Source of the DNA: Methylocystis echinoides
GTDB lineage: Bacteria > Pseudomonadota > Alphaproteobacteria > Rhizobiales > Beijerinckiaceae
NCBI RefSeq assembly: GCF_027923385.1
Contig: NZ_BSEC01000007.1
Location: forward strand, 33,493-97,492
Length of the DNA stretch: 64,000 nt
Direction of reading: 5' to 3'
Part shown: piece by piece, positions 55,840 to 64,000 of the stretch
Layout: every line of letters begins with the position of its first letter
Position numbering within the stretch: position 1 is the first letter of the stretch
The notes under the pieces: model-generated
The model's database searches: none
What the model was told of the DNA's origin: nothing
The model's input: the letters and a program-made list of their open reading frames with translations, nothing else
Program-made: the position numbers and the translations under genes

Positions 55840-56873
55840 GGCTCAAGTACCTCGGATATGAATGTATCCAGCTCCCATAAAGCTAGGTGGGGAACGTAAA
55901 TCTCCGCTGTGTTGACGAAGATGGAAGATCCCTCTTCGCCATCGACGGAACCACGCTGGATCGCGATGACATTCGGGCATTCTCTGGCGAGCTTGATCGC
56001 GTTGGCGGATAGCTCGTAGGTTAACAAGAGGGTCGGAATCCCGCTGCGAATGCGTGGCGTCAGATGGGTTTCGAGATGGTCATCGTTAAAACCATACCCG
56101 ATGATAAGAAACCGCGTGGCGCGATCGATCGCCGAATTGGCGCGGTCTCTGTGCCTATCAAAGGGACTTTCATACCCGTTGCGGAATTTATTGATGCCGG
56201 GCGTGATGATAAGCCGCGCCGAAGGAAGCTCCCCAGCATACCGCACGGGCCTTCCTTCGCGATGATACCAATCGAGGCTGCCGTGCGGCTTAAATACATT
56301 GACGCGCGGCCTGTAACGATATCGTACTTGCCGGCTCCGCAATGTGACTTCTTGACAGAAGCTCAGCCGGCTCTCCTGTTCATTAAGGGCCCCTGCGAAG
56401 TGCCCAATAAACATGGTGTCTACACCGAGTCCTGCCTCTTCCGCTGCTATTTCAATCAGCCTATCATAATTGGTGGTCACAACCGGGATCCCGGTCGTAG
56501 GTTTAAGAAGATGCGACAGCAATCGGGTAAAGCGCAGCTTCTTCGTATTGGTGAAAATCTGGGCTATGATCTCCCGTTCGCAACTACTTATGAGGTCGGC
56601 GGTGCGTGCGACGATCGCCGCCTCAAGTGCGGGCGTAGGTGCGATGTCTAATAGAGCTGCTTCGAGGCCCTTTGCTGCAACAGCGGGTGCGAGCTTCGCC
56701 CAACACTCGCAATCGACGGGCGCTAAATCTCCGCCAATCGTCTCGCGAAGATGTGCCGCCAATTCAGTCATACCGGGCAGACCCTCCGCGCATGAGAGAC
56801 CCGACCCCACGATCGTCACAAGACCATCGCTGAGATGACCCTGCAACAATAACTTCAAATCGTGAATTTCCAA
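55836..56873 (-). CDS. SIR2-family NADase of a SIR2-HerA defence module
   Basis: A 345-residue protein with a SIR2-like Rossmann fold: VTIVGSGLSCAEGLPGM (NAD-binding loop), TTNYDRLIE, the catalytic His in NVFKPHGSLDWYH and the C-terminal LIIGYGFNDDHLETHL. Defence SIR2 proteins hydrolyse NAD+ to starve infected cells. The TTG at 56873 is chosen because GGAGG sits four bases upstream; a longer frame to 56918 has no ribosome site. A TATAAT-like box lies about 55 bases upstream. Confidence 0.88.
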   Translation of the reverse strand: MEIHDLKLLLQGHLSDGLVTIVGSGLSCAEGLPGMTELAAHLRETIGGDLAPVDCECWAKLAPAVAAKGLEAALLDIAPTPALEAAIVARTADLISSCEREIIAQIFTNTKKLRFTRLLSHLLKPTTGIPVVTTNYDRLIEIAAEEAGLGVDTMFIGHFAGALNEQESRLSFCQEVTLRSRQVRYRYRPRVNVFKPHGSLDWYHREGRPVRYAGELPSARLIITPGINKFRNGYESPFDRHRDRANSAIDRATRFLIIGYGFNDDHLETHLTPRIRSGIPTLLLTYELSANAIKLARECPNVIAIQRGSVDGEEGSSIFVNTAEIYVPHLALWELDTFISEVLEP

Positions 56874-57037
56874 TTTTCCTCCGGAGCGCCGGACCGCGTT
56901 TCCCACATATAGTAACAATGCTGCATAATTATAAGGTTACACGGTCAGCTTGGATGGTTGCGAGACTGGCAGTGCTGGTCAAGAACAATGTGGAGTGGCA
57001 AGGACGCCACAGCGGGAGTTTTTGTTCACTACAATCC

Positions 57038-57320
57038 TCATAGATGACGTTCGAAGTCCATGCGCTGATGCAGAATGCGCACAATATCGACGCCGTCTGG
57101 CGTAAAAGAGCACATGCGAGGCGGCAGCATATTTCCGATAACCGGCGCGCACCTCGTCGCAGGGCCGACCAAGGCGAGGCTCATCGGCGACGGCTTCGAC
57201 CGCCGCCTTGATTTTGCGAAGGTAAACCTCGGCCCGGTCAACGCTCCAGCGCTCGACTGTGTAGTCCCAGAGTTCCTCGATATCGGCCTGAGCCCTTGCT
57301 GAGAGCGTCAACTGCCTCAT
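57038..57320 (-). pseudogene. parE: ParE toxin, frameshifted
   Basis: Intact through QLTLSARAQADIEELWDYTV and the conserved SHVLFY. There a 2-base deletion (TACACG to TACG) shifts the frame; the original end is TPDGVDIVRILHQRMDFERH, with a stop at 57038. In the shifted frame the protein runs to 56979 with an unrelated tail. ParE toxins inhibit DNA gyrase; this copy has probably lost activity. Confidence 0.75.
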
Positions 57321-57571
57321 GGATGCGGGACGTCGTCCGCACGCCTGCGCGCGATGAACGCCTCAAAATCGAAGGGCGTGGACGCGCCGCTTGTCTCGCC
57401 CTCGATCAGGGCTGCGCGGAGCGCGGCGAGCTTCGTTTCCTGTTCCTCTAAGAGCCGAAGGCCGGCGCGGACCACGTCGCTCGCTGAGCCGTAGCGGCCT
57501 GCGGCGACCTGCGCTTCGACGAACGCCGCGAAGTGATCGCCAATGACGAAAGATGTGTTTTTGGCCATCAT
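57317..57571 (-). CDS. parD: ParD-type antitoxin
   Basis: An 84-residue ribbon-helix-helix protein (NTSFVIGDHFAAFVEAQVAA then GRYGSASDVVRAGLRLLEEQ), the ParD signature. AGGAGG precedes the double Met. It overlaps parE by four bases. Still intact although its toxin is broken. Confidence 0.88.
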   Translation of the reverse strand: MMAKNTSFVIGDHFAAFVEAQVAAGRYGSASDVVRAGLRLLEEQETKLAALRAALIEGETSGASTPFDFEAFIARRRADDVPHP

Positions 57572-57768
57572 GAAACCTCCTCGGAACAATATACCAATAC
57601 TTGGTACTTAGCGCAATATGGGAGCGCCCAAGGGAGTGCTTGATATAGCCGGAGCTTTGCAAACAATTAACGCAACATAAAGATTCCATGGGGCATCGAC
57701 CCCTCCGGCCATGGTCTTAGGCCTTGCTAGGATGCGGGGTTGTTGACTGCATCGCAAGGAGGGATCCG

Positions 57769-58935
57769 ATGCGCCCTACCGACAAAACCGGCAACCAGGA
57801 TTTGCCCCGTGGCCAGGGTGATCATGCGACCCTGTATGTGTCGCTGGAGCTAAGCCGATCGACTTGGCTCGTGACCTCGCTATCGCCAAACAGCGCCAAG
57901 ATGTCGAAACATACAATCCCTGCGGGCGACGCCCCCAAATTGCTTGCCTTGCTGGCGCGCCTGCGCGGAAGAGCCGAGCGATTCGTCGGAGGATCGCTGC
58001 ATGTCGTGGTCATCCAAGAAGCAGGCCTCGACGGCTTCTGGGTGCATCGATCGCTCGAAGCAAATGGTATTGAAAGCCATGTTGTCGATCCCGCATCGAT
58101 CGCCGTGTCCAGGCGGCGGCGACGCGCGAAGACGGATTCGATCGACGGCGAAACACTGCTGAGGACATTGCTCGCATGGAAGCGCGGCGAGCCACGCGTC
58201 TGCGAAATGGTTGCGCCGCCTACACCGGAGCAAGAGGACCGTCGGCGCCTCTCACGTGAACGCGCCACTCTCTTGCGGGAGAGAGTGCAGCACGTCAATA
58301 GGATCAAAGGGTTACTCGCTGGCCAAGGAATCACCGATTATGATCCGCTGCACAAAGCTCGGCGAGCCCGGCTTGACGGCCTAACAACAGGCGACGGGCG
58401 GCCACTGCCCAGGCAACTTAAGGCAGAGCTGCTGCGCGAGCTCGCCCGAATCGAACTGCTGCTGCAGCAAATCGCCGACGTCGAGGCTGAACGCGATTTA
58501 TCCATCGAGGCAGATGCAGACGGACGGCCCTCGCCGATCGCATTGCTCGCGCAGCTCAAGGCAATCGGTCCGCAGATTGGCGCGGTGCTTTATCATGAAG
58601 GCCTCTATCGAAGCTTCGCCAACCGGCGTGATGTGGCCGCCTATGCCGGGCTGGTGCCGACGCCGTGGCGGAGCGGCTCCATCGACCGGGAGCAAGGCAT
58701 CTCTAAAGCCGGCAATCCGCGTCTTCGTCACATCATGATCGAGTTGGCGTGGTTGTGGGTGAGGCATCAGCCAAACAGCGCGCTGAGCGCCTGGTTTCGT
58801 GCGCGCGTGGGAAATGAGCGCGGGCGGATCCGGCGGATCACGATTGTCGCGCTGGCTCGCAAACTGCTGATCGCTCTCTGGCGCTACGTGACACAGGGAG
58901 AAGTGCCGGAGGGGGCTGTGTTGAAAAAGGCCTGA
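57769..58935 (+). CDS. IS110-family transposase
   Basis: A 388-residue DEDD transposase: the N-terminal catalytic domain contains VVIQEAGLDGFWVHRSL and the acidic KTDSIDGETL, and the C-terminal transposase_20 part has LKAIGPQIGAVLYHE, RRDVAAYAGLVPTPWRSG and a serine-type SKAGNPRLRHIMIE. AAGGAGG precedes the ATG. IS110 elements lack terminal repeats, so the element limits (about 57690 to at most 59335) cannot be set by eye. Confidence 0.9.
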   Translation: MRPTDKTGNQDLPRGQGDHATLYVSLELSRSTWLVTSLSPNSAKMSKHTIPAGDAPKLLALLARLRGRAERFVGGSLHVVVIQEAGLDGFWVHRSLEANGIESHVVDPASIAVSRRRRRAKTDSIDGETLLRTLLAWKRGEPRVCEMVAPPTPEQEDRRRLSRERATLLRERVQHVNRIKGLLAGQGITDYDPLHKARRARLDGLTTGDGRPLPRQLKAELLRELARIELLLQQIADVEAERDLSIEADADGRPSPIALLAQLKAIGPQIGAVLYHEGLYRSFANRRDVAAYAGLVPTPWRSGSIDREQGISKAGNPRLRHIMIELAWLWVRHQPNSALSAWFRARVGNERGRIRRITIVALARKLLIALWRYVTQGEVPEGAVLKKA

Positions 58936-59466
58936 TCCAGCGCGCAACGTCGAAGAGAATCCAGCCATCCGCGAGGGGAGCACCCTTGCTGGATCTCGAC
59001 GAGCGGACCGCATAACGTCCTGGCTGCAAGATGCCGTGAATAAAGATTGGTTCCGCTTTTTCGAGCCCGATGACCTCGAGTATGAGGAATTTTGGTGCCA
59101 GCCGCAATAAGTGGCGACCGGATGTGAGGTTCTGTGGTTTCGATGCCGCAGGTGACGAAGGACTCGGGCTGACGACGAGATCCCAGCGGAGCGGATTGCA
59201 CGCTGGCCTGACGACAAGCGCGTGATACTCGCACATTGATCTGATCGGCACACGGCGGGCGGTATTGGCTACCGCATGGCTCCTCGCGTGCCCTTGAGCC
59301 GCTTTTCCACAGAGCTGCAGAATATTACTTGACCCCAAAAGCCCTCATGTGAGGACGTTATGTTTCAGCTTCTTTCCCCGCCGTGTCAGCGGCGAAACGA
59401 CAAATTACCGATCGTTTTCGCAAGCAAATTCCTCACAGCACAGGCCGTGCCCGGGACCGTGCCCTG
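58936..59466. other. Downstream region of the IS110 element
   Basis: About 530 bases without a gene I can support. Part of it is probably the 3' non-coding end of IS110. The open frames on both strands have no motif or ribosome site. Confidence 0.35.
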
Positions 59467-60129
59467 TTACAGGGCGAACGCAGGATTCAGCGGCTCTGTG
59501 GAGTCATGAATGCGCCGCAGGATCGTCAGCCTGGCGGGGGCAGGGTAAGGTCGCACGATTGCGAGATCAGCTGGCCAGCCGACGGCGTTCGGCCTGGCTG
59601 CAATCGCCTGTTCAAGGCAGGCAATTGCCCAGCCATCCAATTCCAGTCGATCTGATGTCCCAAACCTGGCGAATTGGCTCTGGGCGATTTCTAGAAAGCC
59701 AGCCTGATCCGTTCCATCTGCATAAACGGAGCCGCATGCTCCTACTACTGTTTGCGCTCCGGTTTCAAAATCGAACGTGACGATCTGTGCGGGTGAAATG
59801 CCGTCAGCAGCACAAGCTGCTACGAGCGTGCCTATCACTGTCGTCTTCGTTCGCTCTTGGGCTTTCCTGAAGTGTTCGGCATGAAGTTTGTTGAATACGT
59901 CTACCAGCCCCTGGAATGTCACGAGGCCGGGGTTCCGGTCGCGCCATACCGTCATCTCGCAGAGCAACTCGGTCATGGGCTGCCCCGCTCCGGTCTGGGC
60001 AAGAAGAATATGCTCTGACCAGCGATGATGAACCTTTGTGGCGACAGTCGACAGGCTAAGGATCGCCCGCCGCGTATCAGCTGCTACGAAAGCATTATCG
60101 TCCTTAACATAGGCGAAAATTGCGGTCAC
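59467..60129 (-). CDS. Proteasome/HslV-like Ntn hydrolase (putative)
   Basis: A 220-residue protein starting M-TAIFAYVKDDNAFVAADTRR. After Met removal the N-terminal residue is Thr1, with Asp17 and Lys31, close to the T1/D17/K33 catalytic set of HslV and proteasome beta subunits; GTLVAACAADGISPAQIVTF then fits the second beta sheet. This suggests an N-terminal-threonine peptidase, but the match is by residue spacing only. It starts with GTG overlapping the recombinase stop by four bases. No ATPase partner is seen nearby. Confidence 0.6.
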   Translation of the reverse strand: MTAIFAYVKDDNAFVAADTRRAILSLSTVATKVHHRWSEHILLAQTGAGQPMTELLCEMTVWRDRNPGLVTFQGLVDVFNKLHAEHFRKAQERTKTTVIGTLVAACAADGISPAQIVTFDFETGAQTVVGACGSVYADGTDQAGFLEIAQSQFARFGTSDRLELDGWAIACLEQAIAARPNAVGWPADLAIVRPYPAPARLTILRRIHDSTEPLNPAFAL

Positions 60130-60854
60130 AAGGTGCCTCGCATTACTCGTCGTTGCGGAGTCTGCGCGCCGTGTCGTGCGGAAAGACTGTTCATCGGATC
60201 GCCCGCCAGATAGCAGCCGTCGATATAGGCATGTAGGTAGGTCTCTAGATTGTGGTGGCAGGGCATTTCATGCCGCTTGCCGCCCTTCTCGTGCAGCCGC
60301 ACCCAAAGCCGGCGGTTCTGCACGTAAACATCTTCCACCTTCATGGCGAGCGCCGCGCCGACGCGCGCGAAGGAATAGACCATCAGCGCGATGAGAGCGC
60401 GATCCCTCAAACCAACCGTCGTCGTCACGTCAATGTTGTCGAGCAAAGTGCGCGCCTCCTCCGGATCGAGCACCGGCGTCTTGCCGACTTTCACGACGTG
60501 CTTGGGACCGCGCACGCTGGCGGCGGGATTGGTCGGGATGATCTGGCCGGTCACAAGCCAATCGAACAGCATGCGGATCGCGGCTAGGCGCTGCTTCGCG
60601 GTCGGCGCGCTGTGGCTGCGGGTCAGCGCTTCGACATAAGCGCCGATATGCAGCGGCTCGATGTCGATGATTGAGGTGAGGCCGCGCTGCTCGCACCAGG
60701 CGAGGAATTCGCCGATCGAGCGGCCATAGGCACGCCGCGTATTCGCGTTGCGGATGTTGTTGACGAAGAATTCCCAAAAGCGCGTCTGCGCCCGCTCGCC
60801 GGCAGAGCGGACGAGGGCGGGAACCTGGGCGCTGATGGGAACGAGCGCTTTCAT
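60126..60854 (-). CDS. Tyrosine recombinase, C-terminally truncated
   Basis: A 242-residue protein with a normal core-binding domain (NTRRAYGRSIGEFLAWCEQR) and the start of the catalytic domain, including the first Arg (YSFARVGAALAMKVED) and the beta-hairpin Lys (HEKGGKRHEM). It lacks the His-x-x-Arg and Tyr motifs; the tail after YLAGDP is unrelated to the family. It cannot recombine DNA but could still bind it. It overlaps both neighbours by four bases (ATGA and GTGA), so it sits inside an operon. Confidence 0.8.
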   Translation of the reverse strand: MKALVPISAQVPALVRSAGERAQTRFWEFFVNNIRNANTRRAYGRSIGEFLAWCEQRGLTSIIDIEPLHIGAYVEALTRSHSAPTAKQRLAAIRMLFDWLVTGQIIPTNPAASVRGPKHVVKVGKTPVLDPEEARTLLDNIDVTTTVGLRDRALIALMVYSFARVGAALAMKVEDVYVQNRRLWVRLHEKGGKRHEMPCHHNLETYLHAYIDGCYLAGDPMNSLSARHGAQTPQRRVMRGTL

Positions 60855-61771
60855 GCCTCGAAAACCTTTTCGGCATCGAATGGCACCTTCGCAGCTTTTA
60901 GCTCACGGGCCAAAAGGCCTTTCCAGCCACCCGTCGGGTCTAGAAGAATATAGCCGACTCCGTCGAAGTCAGATGGCTTTTCAACGTCGCCTTTCACGAG
61001 CGCCGCGACATTCGCGGCCCCCAGCCTTCCAATGAAAAACCCGAGTTCAAATACTACGTTTTGCCGAGCCCGCTTACGTGGCGTTTCGCCAGGCAACCCA
61101 CCTTCATCATCGGGTGTTATTAAAACGACTGCGAAGCTCGCTCCTTCCGACTCCTCTTGAAACTTCGTGAGCAGATGACGACCGGCATTGGGGCGCTCGT
61201 GAAGGATTATTTCTTCAATCCCGATTTTACCAAGGAATCGAGCCACCTCATTTTTAGCGTCGTTGTCGCGGCCGTGGACAACGAAGACCTTGTTTGTGGG
61301 TAAGGTGCGAACCGTTGAGCCAGCTGCTCCTACCGCAGCGGCTTTGGTCTGTTCTTGATCTGCAACTTCATCTTTGAGGGTGCGGATGGCTTGGCCCAAA
61401 AGAGCTATGGAGCGCTCTTTGCCTTCAGCCAAGTAGCGGCGAGCATCTCGTGCATCCTCCGCGTCGTAATTCGTTAGTCCGCCGAATTCAGGGCTCATGC
61501 GCATACTGACGGGCCCGTTATCGAGGTTAATAGCTGAGCTGTAACGATCATAGGTAGAGGTTCCGTGCCCAAAAGCGGCGGACAAAGCTTCGTCGATAGA
61601 TGCCTCTAACGCGAGGACCTCTGGGACATTGAAGCGCCGCTGAATCGTTTCCGGGTCAAAAGCCTTAAGCTCTGAAATGCAGCTCTCTAGCCGCTCAACG
61701 CAGCGGTTCTTTTGCTCGAGCGTCAAATTAGGGCGTTCAGGTTTAGGCGGGGCTGCAGAACGGCGGGCCAT
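60851..61771 (-). CDS. TIR-like NADase, Cap12/PycTIR type
   Basis: A 306-residue protein with a helical N-terminal half and a C-terminal TIR-like domain (about residues 160-300): KVFVVHGRDNDAKNEVARFL, LHERPNAGRHLLTKF and RARQNVVFELGFFIGRL, where E242 is the likely catalytic Glu. This domain occurs in Pycsar and CBASS effectors that destroy NAD+ when a cyclic nucleotide binds. No cyclase gene is adjacent, so what activates it is open. First gene of the TIR-recombinase-Ntn hydrolase operon; its stop overlaps the next start. Confidence 0.85.
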   Translation of the reverse strand: MARRSAAPPKPERPNLTLEQKNRCVERLESCISELKAFDPETIQRRFNVPEVLALEASIDEALSAAFGHGTSTYDRYSSAINLDNGPVSMRMSPEFGGLTNYDAEDARDARRYLAEGKERSIALLGQAIRTLKDEVADQEQTKAAAVGAAGSTVRTLPTNKVFVVHGRDNDAKNEVARFLGKIGIEEIILHERPNAGRHLLTKFQEESEGASFAVVLITPDDEGGLPGETPRKRARQNVVFELGFFIGRLGAANVAALVKGDVEKPSDFDGVGYILLDPTGGWKGLLARELKAAKVPFDAEKVFEA

Positions 61772-61793
61772 TCGAATCGCTTTCTGAATATTT

Positions 61794-61809
61794 GATAAAG
61801 GACATTATC
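61794..61809. promoter_or_regulatory. Palindrome in the TIR gene promoter region
   Basis: GATAA and TTATC arms around AGGACA lie 23 bases upstream of the TIR start, in an AT-rich stretch (ATATATGATAAT on the minus strand) that probably holds the -10 box. A candidate operator. The rest of 61772-61953 shows no gene. Confidence 0.3.
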
Positions 61810-61953
61810 ATATATAGGCTTAGATGTCGGCGACCCCCAAGGACGTTATGCTGGACTCGCCCCGGAAGCTGACTTCAACGAAGCCCGACGGTTTTCCAGC
61901 AAAAAGGGCAATCGAAATCTGCAATCTAATTCGCGTTGCGCCGTTCCCTCCGG

Positions 61954-64000
61954 TTATTTCGCATGCTCATCAAGAAAGCGTCGACATGCGTCAAAATCCT
62001 TCTGATAGTCCTCAGGCAAAGCTGCCTTCTTATTGCGTGCGATCGTCTGCGCATAGGCGACCATTTTCGCAGTAGGCGCTTTCCGCTTTCCAGTTCTCGC
62101 GCCTTCAGCGTTCGCGACTGAGCCAAGACCCTTGTTTGCCGTTGCTCGGCGGTTTGTCGATAGGCGCTGTGTTCGACCCGGCTTCTGGCCCTTAACCTCG
62201 ACCCGACTGCTAGTCTTTCCGCCATATCGCCGCCTCTCGGATCGACGAGCTTGCGTGGAACTTTCCAGATTGATGGTTCCGCTCGATCGCTTTTGAAGCG
62301 CGTCAATCAAATCGGCGGCCGCGGCGGCGATGCCGTCGATCACCGCGCGAAAATCCGCCTTCCCAGTGACAACCTCGTCGAGACGCATCTCCCATAATGC
62401 CGTTGTGCCTGGATCGACGAGCGCGGGAGCCGAAGCGCGCAGAACCTCGAACAATTGGAGCCCCGCAGGGCTTGGCGCCACCAGCCTGCCTTCTGCAATC
62501 AGCAAGCTTTGACGCTTCAATCCCTTGATGATTTCAGCCCGGGTAGCGGGGGTCCCTATGCCCTTGGCTTCTTTGAGCCGGTCACGCAAAACCGGATCTC
62601 CGACAAAGCGCCATGCGTTTTGCATAGCGTCCACCAGCGTGCCTTCGCTATAGCGAGGCGGAGGTTGGGTTCTTTTCGCTTCCACCCTCGTTTCCGACAG
62701 GGTCGCGGCGTCACCGTCATCCATGGGCGGCAGCGTCTGCTCTGCCTCGGAATCCGCTTCCGCCTCGCCGGTCTGATAAACTGCCTTCCAGCCGAGGCGT
62801 AGAGGAACGCGGCCGACTGCCCGAAACTCTGCCGAGCCCCCGTCTGGCAGAGGAACCGGCATGGTGACGACAGTCTGCCGATATTCGTGGTCCGGCATGA
62901 TGACCGCCAAGTAGGACCGGCAAATCAAAGCGAACAAGCGCTTTTCGTCGTCGTTCAGGCGGACTAACCGGCTTTCCAGATCATCGAGAACGTTGACATT
63001 CGGAACGATGGCGTGATGCGAAACGCCTTCGAGCGCTTTGTCGCAGAAATGGCCCGATTTCCCGCGGCGGATCACTGGCGAAGCAATTTCCAAGTGAGCA
63101 AAGCCGCGCAGGCGCGTGAGCGCGGCGACGATCGCCGCCACGTCATGGATCTGGTTTTCGCTTAGGTAACGGGCCTCTGCGCGAGGATAGGTGATCAATT
63201 TCTTGCCGTCGCCGTCATACAGCTCCTGCGCGATGGCGAGCGTCTTATCTGCTGTCCATCCCCACCGCTGACCGCAAGTCTTCTGCAGGGACGGAAGATC
63301 AAATAGACGAGGGGGCGCTTGTCGCTTCTCCTCGACCAAGACACCCAGCGGTCCCTGATAACCGGCCGCAGCCTTTGCGATCGCCTCGGCCTGGGCGCGC
63401 TCCTTGATGCGCATTTTCGCAGAAGGCGCGTGGCGCATCAAAAAGTCGCCGTTGGCGACGGTCGCCACGGCGACAACCTCGAAATAGTCTTCGGGCCGGA
63501 AATCGAGGATCTCCAGTTCACGCAGGCAGACAATCGCCAGCGTCGGCGTCTTGACCCGACCGATACCGATGACCCCGCGCGCGCCTGGCGGGACTAACGT
63601 TTTCGTTGCGGTCCGGGTGAGCGAAAGATTGAAGATCTGATCCGCCTGCTGGCGAGCCACCGCAGCTTCGTAGAGCGGGCGCATCTCTGCGTTCGGCTTC
63701 AACTGAGTGAAGGCTTGCTGCAGCGTTTTCGGATCCTGCGCCGTGAACAAGGCCCGCCGCACCCGTCCGCGATAGCCGAGGTGTTCGAGAATTTCTTGAC
63801 CGATCAACTGGCCCTCACGGTCGCAGTCGGTCGCCAGAATAACGTCGTCGCAGGCCTTGAGCGCCGCGGCGATGGCTTTCAGCTTTGTCCGTTTGTTTCC
63901 CCCCGTGGCTGGGCGGGTCGGATAGAGCCCCTCGGGATTAAGGACGACGCAGGACCAACTCTTCCATGCCGCGTTAACTTCCTCGGGTTCGGCCAAGCGG
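61954..64000 (-). CDS. Type IA DNA topoisomerase (TopB/TraE-like), 5' end outside window
   Basis: At least 681 codons, open at the window edge. The toprim end (ILATDCDREGQLIGQE) is visible at the N-terminal side, then the catalytic region LITYPRAEARYL with the active-site Tyr (about residue 270 of the visible part), RIKERAQAEAIAKAA, and the closing block EAKGIGTPATRAEIIKGLKR. The C-terminal 130 residues are basic and variable. Such plasmid topoisomerase III enzymes decatenate replicated or transferred DNA. The stop is at 61954. Confidence 0.9.
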   Translation of the reverse strand, partial: RLAEPEEVNAAWKSWSCVVLNPEGLYPTRPATGGNKRTKLKAIAAALKACDDVILATDCDREGQLIGQEILEHLGYRGRVRRALFTAQDPKTLQQAFTQLKPNAEMRPLYEAAVARQQADQIFNLSLTRTATKTLVPPGARGVIGIGRVKTPTLAIVCLRELEILDFRPEDYFEVVAVATVANGDFLMRHAPSAKMRIKERAQAEAIAKAAAGYQGPLGVLVEEKRQAPPRLFDLPSLQKTCGQRWGWTADKTLAIAQELYDGDGKKLITYPRAEARYLSENQIHDVAAIVAALTRLRGFAHLEIASPVIRRGKSGHFCDKALEGVSHHAIVPNVNVLDDLESRLVRLNDDEKRLFALICRSYLAVIMPDHEYRQTVVTMPVPLPDGGSAEFRAVGRVPLRLGWKAVYQTGEAEADSEAEQTLPPMDDGDAATLSETRVEAKRTQPPPRYSEGTLVDAMQNAWRFVGDPVLRDRLKEAKGIGTPATRAEIIKGLKRQSLLIAEGRLVAPSPAGLQLFEVLRASAPALVDPGTTALWEMRLDEVVTGKADFRAVIDGIAAAAADLIDALQKRSSGTINLESSTQARRSERRRYGGKTSSRVEVKGQKPGRTQRLSTNRRATANKGLGSVANAEGARTGKRKAPTAKMVAYAQTIARNKKAALPEDYQKDFDACRRFLDEHAK

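Overview
The window looks like part of a large repABC plasmid from a type II (alphaproteobacterial, Methylocystis/Methylosinus-like) methanotroph. Three things support this. A complete repA-repB-repC cassette lies at 40.7-44.5 kb with a candidate counter-transcribed RNA and two candidate centromere motifs. An intact particulate methane monooxygenase subunit gene, pmoC, lies at 24.0-24.8 kb with all six copper ligands present. The accessory genes (DUF2493, DUF932, ParB-like, toprim, ScpB-DUF1403) are typical of plasmids in this group. All identifications come from reading the sequence and its translations; no database search was run.

Layout: 0-5.7 kb is a plasmid backbone module on the minus strand (DUF932, ParB-like, toprim primase, DUF2493), in which two genes share a conserved hairpin leader. 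5.8-10.1 kb holds fragments of metal-efflux and MFS transporters, an IS stub and a Tn3-family transposase with its terminal repeat. 10.5-15.1 kb is a CBASS antiphage locus (WYL regulator and a nucleotidyltransferase diverging from CD-NTase, E2-like protein and patatin). 15.2-21.1 kb is a nested set of transposons: IS21 inside IS256 inside ISL3. 21.2-26.7 kb carries pmoC, ftsH and a small secreted/membrane protein gene, facing a GlxA/AraC regulator and a haloacid dehalogenase. 27.0-33.0 kb is a tandem duplication of an IS66 element inside a broken IS110. 33.0-37.1 kb is a zone of gene remnants with a second GlxA/AraC regulator and a monooxygenase-domain gene.

37.2-44.5 kb is the maintenance region: scpB-DUF1403, a tyrosine recombinase with a dif-like palindrome in front, an antitoxin with only a toxin stump, and repABC. 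44.7-49.0 kb has a decayed second DUF2493 copy, hipBA, a conjugation-gene stump and a thioredoxin. 49.1-56.9 kb pairs an SbcD/YhaO-like nuclease and a YhaN-like ATPase with a SIR2-HerA antiphage module. 57.0-58.9 kb has parD with a frameshifted parE and an IS110. 59.5-61.8 kb is an overlapping three-gene set: a Cap12/PycTIR-type TIR protein, a truncated recombinase and a proteasome-like Ntn hydrolase. The window ends inside a type IA topoisomerase gene.

The window therefore combines a replication/partition core, several defence or addiction systems (CBASS, SIR2-HerA, TIR plus Ntn hydrolase, hipBA, parDE remnant) and a metabolic cargo (pmoC-ftsH), all heavily reworked by insertion sequences. 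The most promising leads for something undescribed are the TIR-recombinase-Ntn hydrolase operon, the extra nucleotidyltransferase in the CBASS locus, the plasmid-borne pmoC-ftsH-secreted protein unit with phased repeats in its control region, and the hairpin leader shared by the ParB-like and DUF932 genes.
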